64,000 bases of DNA from Chryseobacterium sp. G0162. GTDB lineage: Bacteria; Bacteroidota; Bacteroidia; Flavobacteriales; Weeksellaceae. Every line of letters begins with the position of its first letter. The first letter of the stretch is position 1. A program made the position numbers and the translations under genes. The DNA lies in assembly GCF_003815715.1 (NCBI RefSeq), contig NZ_CP033922.1, positions 5,070,001 to 5,134,000 of the forward strand. Direction: 5' to 3'. Below, in pieces: positions 57,141 through 64,000 of this stretch. The notes under the pieces are model-generated. The model was not told where the DNA came from and did no database searches. It was given only the letters and a program-made list of their open reading frames with translations.

Positions 57141-57171
57141 CAAAAGTAAGTATTTAAATGGTATATGCAAA
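57141..57171 (-). promoter_or_regulatory. Promoter of tRNA-Ala
   Basis: On the minus strand TTTG (57168-57171), a 19-nt spacer, TACTTTTG (57141-57148), 16 nt before the tRNA 5' end. Confidence 0.8.
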
Positions 57172-57202
57172 TATTTGCGTAAATATTTTTGAAATTTGAT
57201 AG

Positions 57203-57607
57203 TTAAAAAACTTAATAGCTCATTATCAAGAGTCAAATTTTCATTATAGAAACCGCTTTAATGGTAATTCATCTCCGCAAATTAATGATATTACTAATAA
57301 CCAAGATGAAATTCATAACAAAACAAACCATTATAAAGGCTTTTTTTGTAAAAAATTAGAAGATCTGATTTTAGTACCTCTAACGGCTGCCTATACTACT
57401 GAAGATAGTTGTTTTACTTTAAACAATCAATCTATCAAATGGGTTAGTTACATAGATAAAGTAGGTTTTCCGATCAAAATTATTTTATCATTTCTTTTTA
57501 AGCATTCAATTACTCCTCCATTAATGCTTTTTTTAGCTTTTTCCATTGAGATTTTTTTTAATTTTTCATTATTTAAATATGTTGTTTTGATGCTAAACAG
57601 CATATAA
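57203..57607 (+). other. Start-less open frame, possible gene remnant
   Basis: 134 codons without a stop, but no early ATG. It reads NLIAHYQESNFHYRNRFNG through FFCKKLEDLILVPLTAAYTT to a hydrophobic end, and stops TAA at 57605. In AT-rich DNA this length is notable. No family recognised. The rest of the gap (57608-57908) holds the upstream region of the receptor gene, with CATCTTTG at 57869-57876 as a one-mismatch -7 box. Confidence 0.3.
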
Positions 57608-57908
57608 CTCTCTATCATTAGACTTAAAATAAAAAAACATGAGAAAAAGTGAAAATTTGCTGATATTTCTCAATATTTATTTTCAAATAAATATGTATAT
57701 TTTTCTCAAAAAAGTCTCATTTAACATTAATTTATTCATATAACCAGCTACAAACTAAAGTGTTAAAGAAAGTTAACATATCATAAAATAATCAGCAATC
57801 ATGCTCATTCTTCGACATTTACAAAATCCTGTAAAAAATATTTAATACTTAATTAAAAAATAAATTTTCATCTTTGCAGCCTTAAAATCAAACACGCTAG
57901 TTTATTTC

Positions 57909-60506
57909 ATGAGCATTATTTTAAAAAAGCGACTTCTTATAGCGCTTGTATTACCAACGGCCGCCTTGTATTACGGGCAGAGTACGAAGGATTCTTTAGA
58001 AAAATCTAAATCTATTGATGAGGTGATGTTGGTAGGTAGAAACCTTTCCCAAACAGCCAAAGAGAGAAAAACACCTGTTGCAGTTTCCAACATTAAGGCT
58101 GCTGAAATTCAGGAAAAACTGGGAAACAGAGAATTCCCTGAAATTATGAAGTCTACCCCTTCGGTATACGTTACCAAAGTAGGTGGTGGATTCGGAGACA
58201 GCAGAATTAACATGAGAGGTTTTGATGGTGCCAATATTGCGGTAATTATCAACGGACAGCCTGTTAATGACATGCAAGGAGGTACTGTCTACTGGTCTAA
58301 CTGGACTGGACTAGCAGATATTGCAAGCTCTATTCAGATTCAGAGAGGCTTAGGAGCTTCTAAATTTGTAGTACCATCTGTAGGGGGAACGATCAATATT
58401 GTTACCAAAGCTACTGATTCTGAGCAAAAAGCAATGATTAAAGCGGAAGCTGGTAACGACAACTACTCCAGACTTTCAGCAATGTATTCTTCCGGCTTGA
58501 AAAACAAATGGGGAACCACAGTATTGCTTTCCCGTTGGCAAGGTGATGGTTACATCAACGGAACTAAAGGTGAAGGTTATTCATGGTTTTTCTCAACAGG
58601 GTTTAAACCGAATGAAAAACATGCGTTCAATTTTATTGCAACCGGTGCACCACAGGTACACGACACAAGAAGATCTTCTGCAACCGGAGCTAATGTAGCA
58701 ACCCTACAGCAGTTCGAAACTTACGGAAGAAGATACAATCCGCAAACAGGAATGCTGAATGGATCTCAATTCAATTTAGCACCTAACTTCTACCACAAAC
58801 CAATTGCTTCATTGAACTGGGATTGGAATATTAATGACAACCTGAAATTATCCACAGTGGTTTATGGCTCTTGGGGACGCGGTGGTGGAGGTACCGGACT
58901 TAACGGTTCTATTGTACAAGGTAAAAATACCATGAACTTCATGAATAGTAATGACGGTACCATCAATTGGGATATGATTTACCGTTATAACAGAGGAGGT
59001 TCTGTTACAGATTATAATGGAAATACCTTCCAGAAATCTACTTTTACAGCTCCTACAGGTTCTCCTACTGATTACAACGGACAATATGTAAGTACTTTAA
59101 ACGGAACTACCGGTATCGTTAGAAAACAAAGTATTAATGCTCATGACTGGTACGGAGTAATTGCAGATCTTAATTACAAAAAAAATAACTGGACTTTTAA
59201 CGGAGGGATCGATCTTAAAACTTACAAAGGAGCTCTTTATGATATTGTTACTGATATGCTAGGATCAGATGCTTTATTTGTAAAAAATACAGTGAACGCT
59301 CCCAATGGTTATTATGTAGACCGTACAGTAAAGCCGGAACCTCTTACCAAAACAGGTAATACTCAGAAAGTATCTATCTACAACGAAGGGCTGGTAAAAT
59401 GGGCCGGTGTATATGGAATGGTTGAATATAGTTCTGAAAAACTAAGTGCATCTGTTCAGGGGTCAGTTTCTGAGCAGTATTATAAGAGAAGAGACTATAT
59501 GCTTTATACTCCTGGAAATCAAGATACCAAATGGTATCACAAAACAGGTTATATTGTAAAAGGAGGGGCTAACTACAATATTGATGATCATCATAATGTA
59601 TTTTTTAATGCAGGAGCTATTTCAAGACAGCCTTTATTCAATGCCCTGTTCCCTTCTAACCAGAACATCTACAACGATGCGAAGAATGAAAGAATCTTCT
59701 CTTTAGAACTAGGATATGGCTTCAAATCCCGTTATATCGATGTTAATATCAATGCGTACAGAACGCAATGGGATGACAGGTTCATTTCAAGAACATTTAA
59801 CGCAGGAGCTGCAGATGTTGCTAAGTTCTCTCAATTAAAGCTTGGAAATGCTTATTTCTACAATGCACTGAATGTTGGACAACTTCACCAGGGTGTTGAA
59901 TTGGAAGCGAAAGCAAGACCTTTTGCTAACCTTAGATTGAGAGGAATGGTTTCATTCGGAAACTGGAAGTACAAAGGAAACGCCAATTTCAATATTCTTG
60001 ATGTTCAAAGCAACCAGGAAGTTGCCGGAGCAACAGGGATGATCAATATCAAAGATCTAAAAGTTGGAGATGCTGCACAAACTACAGCAAGTTTAGGTGT
60101 TGATTATAACATTACCAAAGCATTCAGTATTGATGCTAACTGGGAATATTATGACAAATTATATGCTCAGTTCAACCCTATTAACTTCCTTACAGAAGCC
60201 GACAGAGAAAGAGGAATTGTAAAATTACCTAGCTACAATCTGTTTGATGTAGGAGCAAGCTACAAATTCGAAATCGGTCAGAAAAAATCTTTAACCTTAA
60301 GAGCGAATGTTTATAACTTATTCAACAAATATTATATTTCTGAGCTAAGTTCTAATATTCATGCTACTGATAAAATTGCTACAGGCCCGGGTGCTGGAAA
60401 GACATACCAGGAAGCAGGTAGAGTGTATCAGGGTGTTGCAGATGCCAATACAGGTTTCTTAGGATTCGGAAGAACGTGGTCTGTGGCTGCGACTTTCAGA
60501 TTCTAA
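57909..60506 (+). CDS. TonB-dependent outer-membrane receptor
   Basis: An 865-aa protein with a signal peptide ending near YYGQ. The TonB-box-like IDEVMLVGRN comes first. The plug has IMKSTPSVYVTKVGGGFGDS, INMRGFDGANIAVIINGQPV and IQIQRGLGASKFVVPSVGGT, typical of TonB-dependent receptors. The barrel ends with FGRTWSVAATFRF, an aromatic C-terminus. There is no N-terminal CarboxypepD_reg extension and no SusD partner, which fits a metal-chelate or vitamin receptor rather than a SusC glycan transporter; the substrate is not determinable. Confidence 0.92.
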   Translation: MSIILKKRLLIALVLPTAALYYGQSTKDSLEKSKSIDEVMLVGRNLSQTAKERKTPVAVSNIKAAEIQEKLGNREFPEIMKSTPSVYVTKVGGGFGDSRINMRGFDGANIAVIINGQPVNDMQGGTVYWSNWTGLADIASSIQIQRGLGASKFVVPSVGGTINIVTKATDSEQKAMIKAEAGNDNYSRLSAMYSSGLKNKWGTTVLLSRWQGDGYINGTKGEGYSWFFSTGFKPNEKHAFNFIATGAPQVHDTRRSSATGANVATLQQFETYGRRYNPQTGMLNGSQFNLAPNFYHKPIASLNWDWNINDNLKLSTVVYGSWGRGGGGTGLNGSIVQGKNTMNFMNSNDGTINWDMIYRYNRGGSVTDYNGNTFQKSTFTAPTGSPTDYNGQYVSTLNGTTGIVRKQSINAHDWYGVIADLNYKKNNWTFNGGIDLKTYKGALYDIVTDMLGSDALFVKNTVNAPNGYYVDRTVKPEPLTKTGNTQKVSIYNEGLVKWAGVYGMVEYSSEKLSASVQGSVSEQYYKRRDYMLYTPGNQDTKWYHKTGYIVKGGANYNIDDHHNVFFNAGAISRQPLFNALFPSNQNIYNDAKNERIFSLELGYGFKSRYIDVNINAYRTQWDDRFISRTFNAGAADVAKFSQLKLGNAYFYNALNVGQLHQGVELEAKARPFANLRLRGMVSFGNWKYKGNANFNILDVQSNQEVAGATGMINIKDLKVGDAAQTTASLGVDYNITKAFSIDANWEYYDKLYAQFNPINFLTEADRERGIVKLPSYNLFDVGASYKFEIGQKKSLTLRANVYNLFNKYYISELSSNIHATDKIATGPGAGKTYQEAGRVYQGVADANTGFLGFGRTWSVAATFRF

Positions 60507-60532
60507 TGATACCTTCTGAATATAAAACAATT

Positions 60533-60563
60533 GAACCCGTCACTTTTGACGGGTTCTTTTTCT
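60533..60563 (+). terminator. Terminator after the TonB-dependent receptor
   Basis: GAACCCGTCA (60533-60542) pairs perfectly with TGACGGGTTC (60547-60556), followed by a T-rich tract. Confidence 0.9.
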
Positions 60564-60648
60564 TTTAAAATAGGTGATTATTTTTCTCGTTATGGGATTC
60601 CATAAACAATGATGATTAAGTATTTTTACTTTTAAAGAAATTATAATT

Positions 60649-60813
60649 ATGAAAGAACTACTTTTTTCTTATTTCATTATTGGCTTATTTGGATTAGTAA
60701 TTGGATGTGCAATATCATATCATGTGATACGGATTGCGGTTTCAGATGCTATAAAAAAAATCGAAATGTATGTTAAAGAAATAAATGATAAATTAGACCA
60801 AACAAAAAACTAA
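60649..60813 (+). CDS. Small single-pass membrane protein
   Basis: 54 codons, starting MKELLFSYFIIGLFGLVIGC and ending in a charged helix (AIKKIEMYVKEINDKLDQTK). One membrane segment with a GxxxG-like centre, then a short coiled-coil tail. It lies 16 nt before the zinc-ribbon gene and may be co-transcribed with it. No known family. Confidence 0.55.
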   Translation: MKELLFSYFIIGLFGLVIGCAISYHVIRIAVSDAIKKIEMYVKEINDKLDQTKN

Positions 60814-60829
60814 AAATTATTTTTTGGTA

Positions 60830-61462
60830 ATGGATAAAGACATAAAAAATTATATCATCACCTATTTCAAAAATCTCATGACTGAGGATGAGAAATTAGC
60901 ATTAAGCTATCATATGTACACCTATAAAACTTCCGATAGTCATGAAATGAGAAGAAAAATGATAGAGAAAGGATCGGTAAGCTCTGATCCTGAAATTGCT
61001 GTTTTTTTGAAAAATGGTTATGATGAATTTGAGCTCAATGTAGCACAAAGGATAGTGGCAGAGTCTTCAGAAAAAATATTTTTTAATACCTGTCCACAAT
61101 GTAGTAGGCTGGCCCGAACTCCCTATGCAAAGCAATGCAGATATTGTGGGTACAGTTGGCACAACGGAGTGGCAAAATTTAAAATAGATGGTGCTTTTCA
61201 GCTTACTGGCAGAGGTTTCTACCTGCTTGGAGAAATTATAGAAGGAGAAATAAATCCTGGCCAATTAATAGATTTAGAAGCACTGGGACTTCATAAAAAA
61301 ATTAAAATTGAATCTATTGAACTAGGTAATAAACCTGCCAATAGCGGAAAGCTATGGAATGGTATAGGACTGGGAACCAATGAACTCACTGAAGAAGATA
61401 AACAGTATATAAAACAACAATCTTCTCTTCACCCTATAATCAATATTATTACCTTACCTTAG
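60830..61462 (+). CDS. Zinc-ribbon protein with EF-Tu-domain-2-like barrel
   Basis: A 210-aa protein from the ATG at 60830. The N-terminal helical part (about 1-80) is followed by a zinc ribbon with CPQC and, 17 residues later, CRYCGYSW. The last 80 residues, FQLTGRGFYLLGEIIEGEIN, PGQLIDLEALGL and KKIKIESIELGNK, resemble the beta barrel of EF-Tu domain 2. The combination is unusual; function unknown, and no GTPase domain is present. Confidence 0.6.
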   Translation: MDKDIKNYIITYFKNLMTEDEKLALSYHMYTYKTSDSHEMRRKMIEKGSVSSDPEIAVFLKNGYDEFELNVAQRIVAESSEKIFFNTCPQCSRLARTPYAKQCRYCGYSWHNGVAKFKIDGAFQLTGRGFYLLGEIIEGEINPGQLIDLEALGLHKKIKIESIELGNKPANSGKLWNGIGLGTNELTEEDKQYIKQQSSLHPIINIITLP

Positions 61463-61602
61463 GATTATGTATCTAATAGATATGTTTTTACTTCGGAACT
61501 AAAGGAAGCAGATTAAACAGTTTCTTATAGTCTATATTCTTTCATCAATTGATTAAAAAATTATCCATTATAAAAATATTTCCGCCATTATCATACTTAC
61601 GT

Positions 61603-62475
61603 TCACCTACTATTCAAATCCATATCAATCAGATAGGCTAAATGCTCGTGCATTTTTTCCACAAAATGAAGTTCAGCATTCAGAATCTTTGCCGTTGTTT
61701 TTTCGAAATTGTATTTTGTTTTGATACTGAATTCAAACTGGTCAATAGAGAAATCTTTCTCTTTATTATAAAGTTTTTTAATATGACTTTTCATCAATTC
61801 ATCCCGGTTATTCAGCACAGAATGAAACTCTACAAAAAGGATATTGTTTTCCTCTTCAAGTTTTACCAGTTTTAACTGATAGTTGTACTTTACTCCATCA
61901 ATTAGTCTGGATCGGATATTCGATGGACTGAATAGAAAACTATAATATTCATTAGGGGGGAAAATCAGGCTGTAAAGTTCCGGTAATAAAAGAATGTACT
62001 GCAGATTTTTCTTCAGTTCTACGTCAAAGTTTTTCAGTCCTTTTTCATAATTGGAAATAAACTTGATCTGGTCTTTTTCTTCAGGAAATAGGGTTGCCAA
62101 CTTATTCTCTTTCCATTCTTCCCAGTTCTTCCAAAGATCCTCTTTATTTTCAACGGAAAGTATTTTCCCATTGAGATCTCTTTTCAGTTGAATATTACGG
62201 GAAATATCTGCAAGGGCAAGGCTTTGCAGCAGAAAAGGTTTCATCACATGATCTTCAGTATCACCTGTGATTTCCTGTAATTTTATAGTGTTCTCAATAT
62301 ATTTTTCACCTTTTTCCTGCTCAATAACAAGATCTGATGAGGTTTTTAAAGAAATTGGGGGATTTTCTTTACCCATCAGAAAGGTATTCTCAACCTTCAG
62401 GGTATATTCCTGCAAGAATTTTTCCAGTTGAAGAAGGGGAATATTTTCCCCGAATAAAAAATTTGAAATACTCAT
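61603..62475 (-). CDS. Hypothetical protein near the polymorphic toxin
   Basis: A 290-aa cytosolic protein, strongly charged and helical at the C-terminus, without signal peptide or known motif. It starts MSISNFLFGENIPLLQLEKF. It lies 212 nt downstream of the toxin immunity gene on the same strand, so it may belong to the same toxin island. I do not recognise the family. Confidence 0.55.
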   Translation of the reverse strand: MSISNFLFGENIPLLQLEKFLQEYTLKVENTFLMGKENPPISLKTSSDLVIEQEKGEKYIENTIKLQEITGDTEDHVMKPFLLQSLALADISRNIQLKRDLNGKILSVENKEDLWKNWEEWKENKLATLFPEEKDQIKFISNYEKGLKNFDVELKKNLQYILLLPELYSLIFPPNEYYSFLFSPSNIRSRLIDGVKYNYQLKLVKLEEENNILFVEFHSVLNNRDELMKSHIKKLYNKEKDFSIDQFEFSIKTKYNFEKTTAKILNAELHFVEKMHEHLAYLIDMDLNSR

Positions 62476-62687
62476 TTCATTAAAGTGGTGTACTCTGAAT
62501 ACTTTTTATCTATGAAAAATTAGTTTTTATATATTTCGTCCATACTTCTTTTATAAAATATGTTATTTTGATAATAATCTCATTTACTTTGAAATAATCA
62601 GTTTAAATTTCTTGTAATAAATCTCCTTCTTTTAAAATTTTATTATATTCACATAAGGAATCATAATTTCCAAATGCAGATGTTATT

Positions 62688-63314
62688 TTATTTAAGATCA
62701 AGAAATTCCGGCTTTAGTATATTTTTGTAGTCCAACAAATATTCATAATCTTTGTAGTTTTGTGGCCTTCTAATAAAATTGTGAGAAACATTTACTTTTG
62801 TTTTTTTTGCTTCTGTTTTACTTTTATTATTTTTCTTATCAAAAGTAGTTTCAAAAATATTTGTATTACCGCTTAATTTGAAAACTAATTCATTTTGAAT
62901 ATTAACTAAATCATCTTCATAGATACTATTAACTTGACTCAAAAAAAGATCATTATTGGGAAAAGGCTCATCCCTATCTTCTTTAAATGATATTTCCATA
63001 TTAAACTTATCATATACTAATGATAAATAAATAAACAAATTACCTCCATTATAAGTTAAAAACTCAACTGTAATATCATTATAGTTATTATTAATATAGG
63101 CCAATGGTTTTTCATCATTAAAGATCATAATATGATATTCTTTATTATTTTCAAAAGCATATTTCGCCCAATTCTCAACATTTTTTGCTGCCTCTTTTTC
63201 TTCTTTCGATGATTTTTTTTCTATTATTAAATCATTAATATTATCCAATGTATCTTGTTCGGACATTATCTCATTTGACAAATTATTATATTGTAAAAAT
63301 TTATAAGTAATCAT
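62688..63314 (-). CDS. Candidate immunity protein of the HINT toxin
   Basis: A 208-aa acidic cytosolic protein starting MITYKFLQYNNLSNEIMSEQ. It begins two nt after the stop of the nuclease-type toxin, the standard position for immunity genes. No signal peptide, which fits a toxin that attacks DNA or RNA in the cytoplasm. No domain recognised. The 212 nt below it (62476-62687) hold no gene. Confidence 0.6.
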   Translation of the reverse strand: MITYKFLQYNNLSNEIMSEQDTLDNINDLIIEKKSSKEEKEAAKNVENWAKYAFENNKEYHIMIFNDEKPLAYINNNYNDITVEFLTYNGGNLFIYLSLVYDKFNMEISFKEDRDEPFPNNDLFLSQVNSIYEDDLVNIQNELVFKLSGNTNIFETTFDKKNNKSKTEAKKTKVNVSHNFIRRPQNYKDYEYLLDYKNILKPEFLDLK

Positions 63315-63316
63315 AT

Positions 63317-64000
63317 TTATAATCCTTTAATCTGTGATATATCATCTATAATTGTTACACCCCTTTTTTTTGCGTAATCCAAAACTTCTTTTGAAACCCC
63401 ACTCATATTTTCAACTTGAAGATAAATTTTTTCTCCTAGCTTTCCAAATTCGTCTGATTTTGAACCTGCATATTTTGCTGCATCATTAATATAGTTTTTT
63501 GCAGTTGGTGTAGCTACTTTACTTAAGTCGGTAGCTTTACGTTCAATAATACCTATACCTTTAATGTAACTATCAACGAAGCCTTTCTTCCCATTTTTTA
63601 GAGAAACAAATAGTTCTGATCTAAATATTTTACCTGCATTTGTTGCTAATTCTTCTGTAAAAGCATTCATTACATTATTAAAACTATTTCCCCTCATAAT
63701 ATTCTGAAACCATTTCTGAGATTCCAAAATCATTTGAGACAAACATCTACCAGAATTATGAACCAGTAAAGCTAAGAGGCCTACAAAATAGGTATGAAAA
63801 TGGGCTACCGTAAAGTTATAAACTTTTTTAGGTTCATAGCTATATTCTGTTTTTTCAATGGTAACTTTCTCATCATTTTTGGTTAGAATTTTTTCGCCTA
63901 CTTCTAATTCTGAGGCATCTTTCCAGCCTTCTTCAGTATAGAAAGGATGGGTAGCCGTTGTTTCAATCACTTCAGCTTCCGTATAAATACTAATGGTATG
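63317..64000 (-). CDS. Polymorphic toxin C-terminus: HINT pretoxin plus PD-(D/E)XK-like nuclease (5' end outside window)
   Basis: The frame is open to the window edge, so this is the last 228 residues of a longer protein. The pretoxin-HINT part has IETTATHPFYTEEGWKDASE, GEKILTKND and VYNFTVAHFHTYFVGLLALL ending in VHNS, the autocleavage site. The tip (about 150 aa) has GKKGFVDSYIKGIGIIERKA, a D...E-x-K arrangement as in PD-(D/E)XK nucleases, inside two helical regions. Delivered tips of this type cut nucleic acid in the target cell. The GTG at 63970 is not a real start. Confidence 0.75.
   Translation of the reverse strand, partial: HTISIYTEAEVIETTATHPFYTEEGWKDASELEVGEKILTKNDEKVTIEKTEYSYEPKKVYNFTVAHFHTYFVGLLALLVHNSGRCLSQMILESQKWFQNIMRGNSFNNVMNAFTEELATNAGKIFRSELFVSLKNGKKGFVDSYIKGIGIIERKATDLSKVATPTAKNYINDAAKYAGSKSDEFGKLGEKIYLQVENMSGVSKEVLDYAKKRGVTIIDDISQIKGL

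Noticed and set aside
56812..57236. ORFs on both strands across 56812-57236
   Set aside because: They overlap tRNA-Ala and its terminator; the cloverleaf explains the sequence.

Overview
The window looks like chromosomal DNA from a Bacteroidota bacterium of the Flavobacteriia, most likely Chryseobacterium or a close relative. It is AT-rich. Promoters have the Bacteroidota form TTTG-N17-21-TAnnTTTG. Several exported proteins end in a type IX secretion (T9SS) type A sorting domain, and there are many short lipoproteins and Bacteroidota-style Rhs/YD-repeat proteins with a DUF6443-like N-terminus. No database search was run; calls rest on motifs, gene order and family knowledge.

Left edge (1-7.5 kb): a frameshifted bulb-lectin lipoprotein, a large membrane GT-C-type glycosyltransferase, rpmI-rplT for ribosomal proteins L35 and L20, and three tandem M28-family aminopeptidase-like secreted enzymes with T9SS tails.

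Centre-left (7.6-31.4 kb, minus strand): an Rhs polymorphic-toxin locus. One promoter (31384-31412) drives a T9SS-sorted protein, a 1097-aa YD-repeat partner and a 1182-aa complete Rhs protein with its toxin tip (module M0) and immunity gene. Downstream lie about eleven further modules (M1-M11). Each has a copy of the 3' end of the Rhs core, a different toxin tip, then a small immunity-like gene. Most orphan cores lack a credible start, so they look like silent cassettes that could replace the expressed tip by homologous recombination. Most recognisable tips are metallopeptidases or JAB-like (HExxHxxGxxH, HExxH, HxHP) and most immunity proteins are lipoproteins, which points to action in the periplasm. 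Several tips are broken by frameshifts or a nonsense codon. The left end has been invaded by an IS110-family element with a candidate bridge RNA and by two identical 126-bp REP/MITE-like repeats.

Centre (31.5-38.9 kb, minus strand): a complete histidine operon hisG-D-C-B-H-A-F-IE. It is preceded by a short leader peptide containing HHYYHH and a transcription terminator, so control by attenuation is likely. Next comes a four-gene glycan cluster (GT4, polysaccharide deacetylase, GT2, GT87-like), then dapD for lysine and diaminopimelate.

Right half (43.7-64 kb): scattered single genes, including an isoprenylcysteine methyltransferase-like protein, an AraC regulator divergent from an MFS exporter, a DUF2255 protein, a LytTR regulator with an NlpC/P60 lipoprotein, secreted and leucine-rich-repeat proteins, a DUF885 peptidase, a YddG-like exporter, a second AraC regulator, tRNA-Ala(GGC), a TonB-dependent receptor and a zinc-ribbon protein. 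The right edge holds the 3' end of a second polymorphic toxin, with a HINT pretoxin domain and a PD-(D/E)XK-like nuclease tip, and its candidate immunity gene.
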